NCBI RefSeq assembly: GCF_021155775.2
Contig: NC_060235.2
Coordinates: 42,070,701-42,134,700 of the forward strand
DNA from: Neodiprion pinetum
Lineage: Eukaryota; Arthropoda; Insecta; Hymenoptera; Diprionidae
Direction: 5' to 3'
DNA length: 64,000 nt
In this document: piece after piece, positions 62,664 to 64,000 of the stretch
Numbering within the stretch: position 1 is the stretch's first letter
Layout: the number at the start of each line of letters is the position of its first letter
Program-made: the position numbers and the translations under genes
The notes under the pieces: model-generated
Seen by the model: the letters and a program-made list of their open reading frames with translations, nothing else
Told to the model about the DNA's origin: nothing
Databases searched by the model: none

Positions 62664-63237
62664 CGTACTGGAAGAATAAGAGGATATTAGAATAATGGAT
62701 TCAATTATCTCTCTGCAAGTCGGTAATTATTCTCCTAATCGATTTAACCAAACCACAATTAAATCGGCACTCAAATTACTACCGATAGATGTTTCTACGG
62801 AGCCGAAGAGCAGCGCTCCAGACTTTACTCCTGCAAAGCTATGAGGAAATTTTCTAAACTTAATATCACACTCTGGCGGAGTCCGGAATTGGCATTTCGG
62901 TATTTTCCGTCCCGTGTTCAAAACACAAAACTTTTGTGTCGAATATAAAAGTTGAATCGAGTTGACGGGATGGGAGAAAAAATGACTTAGAATTTATCAG
63001 AGTTTACTCAAAGCTACGGCATAAAGTTTTCTGGTATTTCAAACGTCCGTAAATGCCCGCGAAAATTGTACATTTCAAATAGGACTGGTTTATAATTGCA
63101 GCGGATATTCGTGCCAAATTCTGGTTTTTACCTCTTGGACGAGTCCTGTTTTGCCGTCTTCTTCCCTGAGAATCTACGGAGGAAATGACGAGCAGCAGAA
63201 ACAGGGCGATGTAGACGAAGCATCTGGATCCTCCCAT
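1..63237 (-). CDS. trol: Perlecan (basement-membrane heparan sulfate proteoglycan core protein), gene body, 3' end cut by window
   Basis: This entry gives the span of the whole gene; the exons are listed separately. The translated exons give, in order, signal peptide, a long LDLa array, Ig, LDLa, Ig, laminin IV-A and laminin-EGF blocks, an Ig array, then LG-EGF-LG-EGF-LG. Among animal proteins this order is specific to perlecan. Known perlecans are secreted, carry heparan or chondroitin sulfate, and organise basement membranes; in Drosophila the gene (trol) also modulates growth-factor signalling. All 53 exons have AG/GT boundaries and the frame closes at each junction. The 5' end is complete at the ATG; the last visible exon runs off base 1 inside the third laminin G domain. 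Exon borders come from consensus and phase only, without transcripts, so a few starts may shift. Confidence 0.97.
249..636 (-). CDS. trol: Perlecan exon 52: end of laminin G2, Thr/Pro linker, two EGF modules
   Basis: 388 nt, phase 0 to phase 1. FDIAGQNIDILKSVVESSNI followed by RDC closes LG2; PPYETTPTPTRPPTSPSTTQ is a mucin-like linker; then EGF modules CVSNPCVHGDC to CENVL and CELLNPCKNAGTC to GLQCE. Acceptor ATAACAG, donor C|GTGAGTAC. Confidence 0.93.
700..1093 (-). CDS. trol: Perlecan exon 51: laminin G2 (main part)
   Basis: 394 nt, phase 2 to phase 0. KIKLAMTFKPSDSGDGILMY, DFVALVIKDRHVELRFDLGS, LYIGGVNSRR and FRGCISK are all LG strand motifs. Acceptor TCTCAG, donor AAG|GTACGT. Confidence 0.94.
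1094..3622 (-). other. Intron inside laminin G2, 2.5 kb
   Basis: AT-rich; contains poly-A plus (TAA)n at about 2524-2554 and TA-rich stretches near 2240-2330. No coding segment seen. Confidence 0.7.
2524..2554. repeat. Poly-A followed by (TAA)n simple repeat
   Basis: A run of A then about six ATA/TAA units on the plus strand, within an intron. Confidence 0.85.
3623..3788 (-). CDS. trol: Perlecan exon 50: EGF and start of laminin G2
   Basis: 166 nt, phase 1 to phase 2. CGEGTCNDIGDGFTCDCPIG and GGHKCE finish the EGF pair; FLDSNAYLAYPTPKALR opens laminin G2. Acceptor CTCCCAG, donor AA|GTAAGT. Confidence 0.92.
3894..4366 (-). CDS. trol: Perlecan exon 49: laminin G1 (end) and EGF
   Basis: 473 nt, phase 2 to phase 1. 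RFNLGSRPAVIRARNPVTLG, EPLYVGGVPDY and GFVGCISRLVIGSKEINL are standard LG strands; CVENSCSNRGVCQEAATEEG to CPAGYSGNLC is an EGF module. Acceptor GCATAG, donor G|GTAAGC. Confidence 0.94.
4475..4782 (-). CDS. trol: Perlecan exon 48: end of Ig domain 13 and start of laminin G1
   Basis: 308 nt, phase 0 to phase 2. AEDAGTYICTASNGQTSVEI ends the Ig array; laminin G1 starts at PESYISFRPL with KFDIEVSFKPEMYDGIILYN. Start of the perlecan C-terminal domain V (endorepellin in vertebrates). Acceptor CATTAG, donor AG|GTATTC. Confidence 0.93.
4876..5027 (-). CDS. trol: Perlecan exon 47: Ig domain 13 (first half)
   Basis: 152 nt, phase 1 to phase 0. GAGFSMDCKGDIEPPVAFEW carries the first cysteine and the Trp. 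Acceptor ATCCAG, donor AAT|GTACGT. Confidence 0.9.
5329..5601 (-). CDS. trol: Perlecan exon 46: Ig domain 12
   Basis: 273 nt, phase 1 to phase 1. TVNLRCESSGGQDVRFRWIR and GDSGVYRCIAETRE make a full Ig. Acceptor GCCTAG, donor G|GTAGTG (weak but in phase). Confidence 0.91.
5602..6253 (-). other. Intron, 0.65 kb
   Basis: Nothing recognised. Confidence 0.65.
6254..6436 (-). CDS. trol: Perlecan exon 45: isolated LDLa module inside the Ig array
   Basis: 183 nt, phase 1 to phase 1. Encodes LCSDTEIQCRSNEC and CDGLIDCMDGSDERFC, then an aromatic/basic tail (NNRQYRHYPPWQRG). The acceptor could be ATGCCAG (start 6436) or TTTAG (start 6466); both keep frame. Donor C|GTGAGG. It sits between Ig 11 and Ig 12, far from the main LDLa array. 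Confidence 0.82.
6437..7510 (-). other. Intron, 1.1 kb
   Basis: No coding segment recognised. Confidence 0.65.
7511..7774 (-). CDS. trol: Perlecan exon 44: Ig domain 11
   Basis: 264 nt, phase 1 to phase 1. EYGPPVTSTQ opens the domain; SVRLDCPPF, LVEWSREGSDLPAN and SGRYICRVTDAYG follow. Acceptor TTCCGTTTCAG, donor T|GTGAGTAT. Confidence 0.92.
7916..8179 (-). CDS. trol: Perlecan exon 43: Ig domain 10
   Basis: 264 nt, phase 1 to phase 1. SPFVNCSAIGDQPITVRWQV and DAGKYVCTATNHAG define the domain. Acceptor GCTTAG. The donor G|GTACAA at 7915 is inferred: the frame stays open through the following 141 bases, so this exon may also run straight into the next one. Confidence 0.9.
8298..8571 (-). CDS. 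trol: Perlecan exon 42: Ig domain 9
   Basis: 274 nt, phase 0 to phase 1. RAEIRC, LYLDWKRSDGGSLPEG and AGEYVCQGTSTTG make a complete Ig. Acceptor GGATAG, donor A|GTAAGT. Confidence 0.93.
8707..8878 (-). CDS. trol: Perlecan exon 41: second half of Ig domain 8
   Basis: 172 nt, phase 2 to phase 0. FEDEGIYTCTASNGEGVAEE supplies the second cysteine. Acceptor TTCTATAG, donor CCG|GTAAGT. Confidence 0.93.
9390..9801 (-). CDS. trol: Perlecan exon 40: Ig domain 7 and first half of Ig domain 8
   Basis: 412 nt, phase 1 to phase 2. Ig 7: SAMFACRAEKGIPTPELIWA and GSFTCTASNAVG. Ig 8 starts at QPVITITPSNRTP with VRFTCSATGQPPPTVEWNKG and continues in the next exon. Acceptor TTTTGCAG, donor TA|GTAAGT; reading past it hits TAG at once, confirming the border. 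Confidence 0.95.
9949..10494 (-). CDS. trol: Perlecan exon 39: Ig domains 5 and 6
   Basis: 546 nt, phase 1 to phase 1. Ig 5: PVQLVC, ITWTRAGNLPLPP, SGIYVCTATS. Ig 6: TVAEVKC, VTWTKRGEPLG, RGIYVCQATNSGG. Acceptor CCACAG, donor C|GTGAGTAC. Confidence 0.95.
10586..10858 (-). CDS. trol: Perlecan exon 38: Ig domain 4
   Basis: 273 nt, phase 1 to phase 1, one complete I-set Ig: NPAEFHC, VSWIRVRG, EDEYKCIARNSAG. Acceptor TTCTTTAG, donor G|GTAAAT. Confidence 0.94.
11225..11405 (-). CDS. trol: Perlecan exon 37: Ig domain 3 (second half)
   Basis: 181 nt, phase 0 to phase 1. IDIQWQKEDGELPPG carries the core Trp and ISDSGVYVC the second cysteine. Acceptor AAATAG, donor G|GTAAGC. Confidence 0.92.
11513..11649 (-). 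CDS. trol: Perlecan exon 36: Thr/Pro linker and start of Ig domain 3
   Basis: 137 nt, phase 1 to phase 0. DTTTITPPPPNPPRIIV is the linker into the Ig array; EAGTTVRYYC brings the first Ig cysteine. Acceptor ATTACAG, donor AGC|GTAAGTGC. Confidence 0.9.
11650..13127 (-). other. Intron between domain III and the Ig array, 1.5 kb
   Basis: No Ig-like or other coding segment recognised on either strand. Confidence 0.65.
13128..13563 (-). CDS. trol: Perlecan exon 35: end of laminin IV-A 3 and last laminin EGF repeats
   Basis: 436 nt, phase 0 to phase 1. RVDLMTVLANLEAILVRATH closes the IV-A domain; CRCPSGYTGSSCETCAHGYY and CNLCPCNGNEQSC, then CHCSPQFSGPYC, are EGF modules. End of perlecan domain III. 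Donor T|GTAAGTAA. Confidence 0.94.
13674..14088 (-). CDS. trol: Perlecan exon 34: laminin IV-A domain 3 (first part)
   Basis: 415 nt, phase 2 to phase 0. Contains FWSLPSFITGNQIKSYGGNL, the IV-A signature. The start at 14088 follows an ACGAAG acceptor with little pyrimidine tract, but an upstream candidate meets a stop at once and the phase fits. Donor CTG|GTGTGT. Confidence 0.87.
14171..14544 (-). CDS. trol: Perlecan exon 33: laminin EGF repeats and start of laminin IV-A 3
   Basis: 374 nt, phase 0 to phase 2. Two laminin EGF modules (CRDHTTGQKCESCEFGYEGD; CPCKPNVVGRECDRCRASTF) and the half-repeat CNECFCSGVSQEC lead into the third IV-A domain. Acceptor TTCCAG, donor AC|GTAAGA. Confidence 0.92.
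14686..14911 (-). CDS. trol: Perlecan exon 32: end of laminin IV-A 2 and laminin EGF
   Basis: 226 nt, phase 2 to phase 0. LSSVSLDTAV closes the IV-A domain; VEQCSCPVGYKGLSCEDC and CEPCECYGHATQC are laminin EGF. Acceptor TTTCAG; the donor GAG|GTTTGT is weak, but the next exon's CRDHTTGQKC follows naturally. Confidence 0.91.
14994..15196 (-). CDS. trol: Perlecan exon 31: laminin IV-A domain 2 (second part)
   Basis: 203 nt, phase 0 to phase 2. Encodes NDIELRYYSAAQVEPNDSVK and the conserved end RESLLMALADVQAIRIKATY. Acceptor TTTTGCAG, donor GC|GTAAGTAT. Confidence 0.94.
15333..15632 (-). CDS. trol: Perlecan exon 30: laminin IV-A domain 2 (first part)
   Basis: 300 nt, phase 0 to phase 0. Includes YYWQLPSDFLGDQLGSYGGN and LVYTVRYVPSPGGG, the conserved core of the fold. 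Acceptor GTTTCAG, donor AGC|GTAAGTAA. Confidence 0.94.
15763..15903 (-). CDS. trol: Perlecan exon 29: laminin EGF leading into laminin IV-A 2
   Basis: 141 nt, phase 0 to phase 0. Encodes GRTCNKCKANTFNLAAKN and GCTSCFCMGITEKC, the half-repeat preceding a laminin IV-A domain. Acceptor TTTCAG, donor GAA|GTAAGT. Confidence 0.92.
16245..16455 (-). CDS. trol: Perlecan exon 28: laminin EGF repeats
   Basis: 211 nt, phase 2 to phase 0. Contains CDCAQGYLGRRCEQCAPGYQ and CDPNGSISPYVNPVTGQCDC, typical of laminin EGF. Acceptor CATAG, donor AAG|GTATAT. Confidence 0.93.
16722..16902 (-). CDS. trol: Perlecan exon 27: laminin EGF repeats
   Basis: 181 nt, phase 1 to phase 2. Encodes GYTGLSCENCASGFARR, then CYEERLSICPPGTYGDP and CQTCPCPLTSASNQ. 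Spacing of Cys and Gly matches laminin-type EGF modules. Donor CA|GTAAGT. Confidence 0.92.
16995..17116 (-). CDS. trol: Perlecan exon 26: end of laminin IV-A 1, start of laminin EGF
   Basis: 122 nt, phase 2 to phase 1. Encodes KIKYDDGPIDTSIINVIMDT and closes with VEECRCPAG, the usual transition from laminin IV-A into a laminin-EGF repeat. Acceptor CGCCAG, donor G|GTAAGT. Confidence 0.93.
17442..18336 (-). CDS. trol: Perlecan exon 25: Ig domain 2 and first laminin IV-A domain (start)
   Basis: 895 nt, phase 1 to phase 2. The Ig domain has TFTITC, INWRLNWG and GAYSC. A half laminin-EGF follows (CPAGQFNSLARSPEECISCFC), then the laminin IV-A domain with LPESYHGSQLKSYGGYLRYT, the hallmark of this fold, and the LASREEIMMTLANIDNILIK end region. 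Domain IV-A completes in the next exon. This is the start of perlecan domain III. Donor AA|GTAAGT. Confidence 0.95.
18414..18662 (-). CDS. trol: Perlecan exon 24: two LDLa modules
   Basis: 249 nt, phase 1 to phase 1. Module one: CEPNEFRCASKEC and CDGDRDCTDGSDEENC. After PSPPGSP, module two: CKYSEFKCTRVDQC and CDMETDCMDGSDELGC. Both are complete. Acceptor TGTACAG, donor T|GTGAGTAA. Confidence 0.92.
18778..18915 (-). CDS. trol: Perlecan exon 23: LDLa module
   Basis: 138 nt, phase 1 to phase 1. A short linker (EFNSSRPKE) precedes CKYYEATCSNGDC and CDNRMDCTDGSDELRC. Acceptor TTCACAG, donor A|GTAAGTG. Confidence 0.9.
19140..19367 (-). CDS. trol: Perlecan exon 22: core of Ig domain 1
   Basis: 228 nt, phase 1 to phase 1. 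Has the first Ig cysteine (EVVIRC), the core Trp (VRWVRKDGTPLPPG) and the second cysteine motif (GGDYVC). Branch-like CTAAT and GCTAG acceptor precede it. This Ig separates two LDLa groups, as in vertebrate perlecan, where one Ig follows the LDLa array. Confidence 0.9.
19368..21004 (-). other. Intron, 1.6 kb
   Basis: AT-rich; no coding segment recognised. Confidence 0.65.
21005..21019 (-). CDS. trol: Perlecan exon 21: 15-nt microexon in Ig domain 1
   Basis: AACCGCCACCTGAAG between a CCAG acceptor and a GTAAGA donor, phase 1 to phase 1. Joined to its neighbours it gives IKE-KPPPE-GQEVVIRC, a natural run from the Ig A-strand into the B-strand cysteine. Skipping it keeps frame (IKESQEVV), so it may be alternative. 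Confidence 0.65.
21311..21364 (-). CDS. trol: Perlecan exon 20: start of Ig domain 1
   Basis: 54 nt, phase 1 to phase 1. Encodes QESLKLVVRPVDQVIKE, the A-strand region of an Ig domain whose core lies two exons downstream. Acceptor GTTACAG, donor A|GTGAGTAT. Confidence 0.8.
22161..22430 (-). CDS. trol: Perlecan exon 19: two near-identical LDLa modules
   Basis: 270 nt, phase 1 to phase 1. Module one is CSESEWRCENGPC plus CDGWPDCPLDNSDELDC; module two is CQPWQWRCENGPC plus CNGRRDCPLDNSDELDC. Both carry one extra residue (CPLDNSDE instead of CxDxSDE) in the calcium box. A 28-base block repeats exactly at a spacing of 120 bases, showing a recent internal duplication or gene conversion. The tail is PRPTYPPF; donor C|GTGAGT. 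The acceptor at 22432-22431 was chosen by phase and has a modest pyrimidine tract. Confidence 0.9.
22638..22745 (-). CDS. trol: Perlecan exon 18: LDLa module
   Basis: 108 nt, phase 1 to phase 1. Encodes GCSRGEFQCRNRAC and CNGYDDCGDNSDEENC. Acceptor TTCCCAG, donor G|GTAAG. Confidence 0.92.
22746..25137 (-). other. Intron, 2.4 kb
   Basis: AT-rich, without a coding segment or a repeat that I could define. Confidence 0.7.
25138..25332 (-). CDS. trol: Perlecan exon 17: Thr/Glu linker plus LDLa module
   Basis: 195 nt, phase 1 to phase 1. A 28-residue linker (ALDKTSSAERPPERTTLATV) precedes CAAGDFVCDDGAC and CDHFYDCRDFTDEQYC; Thr replaces Ser in the SDE core. Acceptor CTTCTAG; the donor G|GTCAGG is weaker than its neighbours, so the 3' border is the least certain part. 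Confidence 0.87.
25333..26394 (-). other. Intron, 1.1 kb
   Basis: No coding segment. A short tandem repeat (GGTAAAAATCT, twice) is seen around 25674-25696. Confidence 0.65.
26395..26550 (-). CDS. trol: Perlecan exon 16: Pro-rich linker plus LDLa module
   Basis: 156 nt, phase 1 to phase 1. A short linker, DTLRPTRPPSPPS, precedes CTQDEFQCGSGEC and CDSVTDCRDASDELNC, then PTQ. Acceptor GCGCAG, donor G|GTGAGT. Confidence 0.92.
26841..26948 (-). CDS. trol: Perlecan exon 15: LDLa module
   Basis: 108 nt, phase 1 to phase 1. Encodes PCPAGKWPCANGNC and CDGHTDCHDGSDEINC, a complete LDLa. Acceptor TTCTAG, donor C|GTAAGA. Confidence 0.92.
26949..28126 (-). other. Intron, 1.2 kb
   Basis: AT-rich, with a TATA/CATA-rich stretch at about 27345-27445. 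No coding sequence found. Confidence 0.65.
28127..28240 (-). CDS. trol: Perlecan exon 14: LDLa module
   Basis: 114 nt, phase 1 to phase 1. Encodes FDCPAGTFKCNNGVC and CDGEPDCPDGSDERNC, a textbook LDLa. Acceptor TTGTAG, donor C|GTATGA. Confidence 0.93.
28241..29568 (-). other. Intron, 1.3 kb
   Basis: No coding sequence, repeat or other feature recognised. Confidence 0.65.
29569..29688 (-). CDS. trol: Perlecan exon 13: LDLa module
   Basis: 120 nt, phase 1 to phase 1. Encodes KGICSLDQWKCGSSEC and CDGVTQCVDGSDELDC. One calcium ligand position before the fifth cysteine is Gln instead of Asp. Acceptor TGTTAG, donor G|GTAACT. Confidence 0.91.
30246..30371 (-). CDS. trol: Perlecan exon 12: LDLa module
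   Basis: 126 nt, phase 1 to phase 1. Encodes RECDPKTEFRCRNGQC and CDNLPDCYDGSDEYNC, a complete LDLa. Acceptor TTCTCAG, donor G|GTAAGAGC. Confidence 0.92.
30372..32056 (-). other. Intron, 1.7 kb, containing an inverted repeat
   Basis: No coding segment is supported. It contains the imperfect inverted repeat at 31587-31806. A sequence at about 31150-31165 resembles the end of an LDLa exon but lacks the rest of the module. Confidence 0.7.
31587..31806. mobile_element. Imperfect inverted repeat of about 220 bp, MITE-like
   Basis: The left arm (31587-31662) and the reverse complement of the right arm (31730-31806) match over about 76 bases, both starting CGCACGGAAA and sharing GTAGATTTT, GTGGTGAAT and GGAGTTAAATC. 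The 67-base loop is AT-rich. There is no open frame. This suits a non-autonomous terminal-inverted-repeat element or its remnant; no clear target-site duplication is seen. Confidence 0.65.
32057..32287 (-). CDS. trol: Perlecan exon 11: LDLa module plus Gly/Thr linker with Ser-Gly
   Basis: 231 nt, phase 1 to phase 1. The LDLa is RPCTDSEFRCVKDGKC and CDSTNDCSDRSDEEGC. It is followed by a 35-residue linker containing GTGIGTGNRPGSGGLNRTTE and an acidic Thr-rich end (PEGETETT). The PGSGG sequence beside acidic residues could carry a glycosaminoglycan, and NRT is an N-glycosylation sequon. Confidence 0.9.
32288..34693 (-). other. Intron, 2.4 kb
   Basis: AT-rich, no coding segment found. A purine-rich stretch on the plus strand at 32461-32525 is a pyrimidine tract in the transcript, about 170 bases upstream of the next exon. 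Confidence 0.7.
34694..34810 (-). CDS. trol: Perlecan exon 10: LDLa module
   Basis: 117 nt, phase 1 to phase 1. Encodes GWADCPSMDFTCGDGSC and CNGIDDCPRAEDELHC. Cysteines are complete; the SDE core reads AEDE, a mild departure. Acceptor CTGTAG, donor G|GTATAC. Confidence 0.9.
34811..35969 (-). other. Sequence after the large exon: 3'UTR of a short isoform and intron of the long one
   Basis: No LDLa or other coding segment is visible. If the large exon is terminal, the first 0.55 kb would be its 3'UTR. In the full-length transcript, which skips the large exon, all of it is intronic. Confidence 0.6.
35419..35424 (-). terminator. Candidate poly(A) signal AATAAA for the large exon
   Basis: On the minus strand an AATAAA lies about 546 bases after the TAG of the large exon, with GT-rich sequence 20-50 bases further on. 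This suits a 3'UTR of about 0.55 kb for a short isoform. A hexamer alone is weak evidence in AT-rich sequence. Confidence 0.35.
35970..39322 (-). CDS. trol: Perlecan exon 9: large exon with mucin-like, acidic Ser-Gly, two LDLa and Cys-rich parts; probable alternative last exon
   Basis: 3,353 nt open from a phase-1 acceptor (GTCACAG) to an in-frame TAG at 35972-35970, about 1,116 residues. Order: Asn/Tyr-rich start (GNASWVNFYNAKDPYKYASP); Thr-rich stretch near 38985-39110; Cys motif QCRIKCLRNW at about 38650-38690; basic stretch with KKRVSR; second motif TCRFKCEKYW at about 38165-38215; acidic Ser/Thr-rich part with SG pairs; LDLa at 37593-37697 and 37179-37283, each followed by an Asp/Tyr/Ser-Gly segment; more Ser/Thr-rich sequence; a coiled-coil-like Arg/Glu/Gln stretch at about 36160-36345; and a Cys-rich end. 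The LDLa modules and fitting phase tie it to perlecan. No good phase-1 donor lies near the end, so a terminal exon is the simplest reading; cassette use cannot be excluded. I do not recognise the non-LDLa parts. Confidence 0.8.
39733..39837 (-). CDS. trol: Perlecan exon 8: LDLa module 7
   Basis: 105 nt, phase 1 to phase 1. Encodes GCAATEFRCSDGTC and CNGYKDCPDNSDEDC. From this exon the transcript can go either to the large exon starting at 39322 or to the LDLa exon at 34810; both acceptors are phase 1 and both joins give Gly. Confidence 0.92.
39838..40836 (-). other. Intron between LDLa exons 7 and 8
   Basis: About 1 kb without coding signal. It contains the 31-base G run at 40471-40501 (listed separately). 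Confidence 0.7.
40471..40501. repeat. Homopolymer G tract, 31 bases
   Basis: An uninterrupted run of G on the plus strand, which is poly-C in the transcript. It lies inside an intron. Length in a real genome may be polymorphic, or adjusted by assembly. Confidence 0.9.
40837..40950 (-). CDS. trol: Perlecan exon 7: LDLa module 6 with altered calcium box
   Basis: 114 nt, phase 1 to phase 1. Encodes CSSEEFRCNDGTC, then CNSIIECSTGEDEEQC. The six cysteines are kept, but the usual CDGxxDCxDxSDE signature is changed: the first Asp is Asn, the Asp before the fifth Cys is Glu, and the SDE core reads GEDEE. Calcium binding may be weaker or lost. Acceptor TTTGCAG, donor G|GTAAGTGC. Confidence 0.9.
41252..41371 (-). 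CDS. trol: Perlecan exon 6: LDLa module 5
   Basis: 120 nt, phase 1 to phase 1. Encodes RCRPYEFECHNGEC and CDRVRDCADGSDEDNC with all six cysteines and calcium ligands, then GSEG. Acceptor TTCTAG, donor G|GTATTT. Confidence 0.92.
41910..42029 (-). CDS. trol: Perlecan exon 5: LDLa module 4
   Basis: 120 nt, phase 1 to phase 1. Encodes PCSEAQFRCNNGYC and CDGFNDCQDRSDEMNC, then a short tail CTPPA. Acceptor ATTGCAG at 42031-42030. A stronger-looking acceptor lies 59 bases upstream but is out of frame (see findings). Confidence 0.92.
42091..42141. repeat. GA-rich (minus strand CT-rich) simple repeat
   Basis: A run of (GA)n-like sequence on the plus strand gives a long pyrimidine tract on the coding strand, ending in CTCAG just upstream of the exon at 41910-42029. 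Confidence 0.85.
42623..42739 (-). CDS. trol: Perlecan exon 4: LDLa module 3
   Basis: 117 nt, phase 1 to phase 1. It encodes GTACDPQSEWTCNNNQC, then CDGVADCQDRSDEQIC, a complete LDLa. The acceptor (CCGCCAG at 42741-42740) has a poor pyrimidine tract, but an upstream in-frame stop excludes an earlier start and the phase fits. Donor is C|GTAAGT. Confidence 0.88.
42740..44096 (-). other. Intron between LDLa exons 3 and 4
   Basis: Ordinary AT-rich intron. I found no coding segment, repeat or structured RNA. Open frames on the plus strand near 42975-43394 look random. Confidence 0.7.
44097..44324 (-). CDS. trol: Perlecan exon 3: acidic linker plus LDLa module 2
   Basis: 228 nt, phase 1 to phase 1. 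The first 38 or so residues are an acidic linker, ERPSLDDLDYDFTIGEELDK, with a Tyr between acidic residues that could be sulfated; the first codon becomes Gln on joining to exon 2. The LDLa follows: CPIDNWPCRTGKQC, then CDNEPDCDDLSDEDSC. No Ser-Gly pair occurs in the linker, so it is not an obvious glycosaminoglycan site. Donor is G|GTATGC. Confidence 0.9.
45149..45256 (-). CDS. trol: Perlecan exon 2: LDLa module 1
   Basis: 36 codons, phase 1 in and out, acceptor TTTCAG and donor GTAAGTAT. It encodes ACSDGEYKCRNGQC followed by the calcium box CDGTPDCRDRSDELTC, with six cysteines and Asp/Glu ligands all present. It is the first LDLa after the signal peptide. LDLa modules in perlecan are small calcium-stabilised domains; in Drosophila Trol this region has been linked to lipoprotein binding. 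Confidence 0.93.
50131..50157. repeat. (AC)n(AT)n microsatellite
   Basis: Ten bases of AC followed by AT repeats inside the first intron. Confidence 0.9.
53227..53238. promoter_or_regulatory. NRF1/Ewg-type palindrome TGCGCATGCGCA
   Basis: A perfect 12-base palindrome equal to the core NRF1 (insect Ewg) consensus, with a related sequence CTGCGCATGCTC near 52971. NRF1 sites usually sit in promoters. Here they lie inside the first intron, where an alternative promoter or enhancer is possible but unproven. Confidence 0.3.
60726..60744. repeat. Homopolymer C tract, 19 bases
   Basis: Uninterrupted C run in the first intron (G run in the transcript). Confidence 0.9.
62632..62660. repeat. Homopolymer C tract, 29 bases
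   Basis: Uninterrupted C run in the first intron, about 470 bases after exon 1 in the transcript, where it reads as a G run. Confidence 0.9.
63132..63237 (-). CDS. trol: Perlecan exon 1: signal peptide
   Basis: Starts at ATG 63237 with MGGSRCFVYIALFLLLVISS, a classic secretory signal of about 23 residues with a hydrophobic core, followed by a short Arg-rich segment (GRRRQNRTRPR). A GT donor follows base 63132 and leaves phase 1, the phase of all downstream LDLa exons. The predicted join is straight to the LDLa exon at 45256, so the mature chain would begin with a short basic tail and then an LDLa module. No SEA module, which opens vertebrate perlecan, is visible between them. Confidence 0.85.
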
Positions 63238-64000
63238 TTCTCACAATGCTTGGGAGCCCTTGGCCCTTTACAGTTGTTAAGTTTGACGGTTGGGTTTCCG
63301 AATTGCCACCTTCAAGCGTTCATTTGTTCACTTACTAATTAACACTGCAGAATTATCTCGCCTTCGGATCGCGACCTTATTTATTTATTTATTTTTTTTT
63401 CTTTACTTCAGTTGTTGCCACCTCGGAGAGCGAGTGCAGCGCGACAAACTAGAACTGCAAGCGACTAATCCGCATGGCTTATGCTGAACTTGAAACACTG
63501 AAAACAAACGGGGGCGTGGGAAGCGGTTTAACAATTCGCTTCGGTTTGCAATGCGTGCGCGCGATTCGCGATGATCGAGACTTGGAAAATCAAGTTTTCG
63601 AACGGCTGTGAAATGTCGAAAAAATCGACCACTTTGAAACAAGTTCTGTTATTTTCTATGCCGGGAATTATACGTGGTTGGTCAAAAATCGAGGATTTTT
63701 ATAAAAATTTTATGGGATCGTTGTATATGCAATATTTACGAAATTGTTACATTTCCAAGCTACATAGATATTTCGAAAAATAGCAAAATAGAAATAAGTA
63801 AAATTGAAAAGAAAAGTCTGGATATCGAAGCTTCGTTCCAAATCGATTTAAAATTGTTAAACATCTTACAGAATCATTCGATTTCATTCTACGATGGTTC
63901 GTTTTAACTAGAATTAGACTATCTTACGTTTTTAGTAATAGTGAATTCAATGTCACGATTTTTTTTAACGGTAATCAATACCGGTGCAATGTTTTGAAAT
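63238..64000 (-). promoter_or_regulatory. Region upstream of the start codon (5'UTR and possible promoter)
   Basis: No coding gene is visible here. On the minus strand an in-frame TGA lies two codons before the ATG at 63237, which supports that ATG as the true start. An AT-rich stretch with repeated AAATAAAT lies at about 63378-63400, roughly 140-165 bases upstream of the ATG, and could act as a TATA-like element. I see no convincing initiator, so the transcription start is not fixed. The far end, 63600-64000, is AT-rich without recognisable features. Confidence 0.3.

Larger units (their letters stand above)
45257..63131 (-). other. First intron, about 17.9 kb
   Basis: This is the interval between the signal-peptide exon and the first LDLa exon. 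Reading both strands I find no LDLa, SEA, Ig or other recognisable coding segment and no transposase. Open frames here are short or start with TTG, and their translations look random. The interval has many poly-A/T tracts, an (AC)n(AT)n repeat at 50131-50157, C-runs at 60726-60744 and 62632-62660, a perfect NRF1-type palindrome at 53227-53238, and a CGATACG-rich palindromic cluster near 54196-54233. A long first intron commonly holds enhancers or alternative first exons, but none is demonstrated here. Confidence 0.75.

Noticed and set aside
1..64000. Prokaryotic-type features (operons, ribosome binding sites, CRISPR arrays) and tRNA/rRNA genes
   Set aside because: The window is an intron-rich animal gene; none of these was seen.

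Overview
The window is almost entirely one animal gene read on the minus strand: the insect orthologue of perlecan (basement-membrane heparan sulfate proteoglycan core protein; vertebrate HSPG2, Drosophila trol). Base composition, short GT-AG introns beside a very long first intron, and the domain order (signal peptide, a long LDL-receptor class A array, Ig, three laminin IV-A/laminin-EGF blocks, an Ig array, laminin G and EGF modules) point to an arthropod, most likely an insect. Hymenoptera is only a guess. No second gene, tRNA, rRNA, CRISPR array or transposase could be supported.

Layout, in transcription order (high to low coordinates). 63238-64000: upstream sequence. 63132-63237: ATG and signal-peptide exon. 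45257-63131: first intron, about 17.9 kb. 45149 down to 22161: 17 LDLa-bearing exons (18 LDLa without the large exon). Every one begins and ends in phase 1, so any of them could be skipped in frame. Among them, at 35970-39322, is a 3.35 kb exon with two more LDLa modules, mucin-like and acidic Ser-Gly segments, Cys-rich blocks and an in-frame stop; it looks like an alternative last exon. 21364-18414: first Ig domain (built from three exons, one of 15 nt) and three more LDLa. 18336-13128: Ig, then three laminin IV-A domains separated by laminin-type EGF repeats. 11649-4475: eleven further Ig domains, with one isolated LDLa at 6254-6436. 4782-1: laminin G1, EGF pair, laminin G2, EGF pair, and the start of laminin G3, where the window cuts the gene.

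I assembled 53 coding exons by hand. Every junction keeps the reading frame and no join creates a stop. Without the large exon the visible protein is about 3,920 residues; ending in the large exon it would be about 1,456. I count 24 LDLa modules, 13 Ig domains, three laminin IV-A domains and three laminin G domains (the last partial). No SEA domain was found after the signal peptide. As in all perlecans, the product should be secreted into basement membranes, where the C-terminal LG/EGF part binds cell-surface receptors and matrix partners and glycosaminoglycan chains capture growth factors. That role is family knowledge; the exon structure is read directly from this sequence.

The parts most worth a second look are the large exon at 35970-39322 (a possible short perlecan isoform with its own glycosaminoglycan-attachment and Cys-rich region), a 15-nt microexon, a stop-free intron that could be retained as coding sequence, and an imperfect inverted repeat at 31587-31806.
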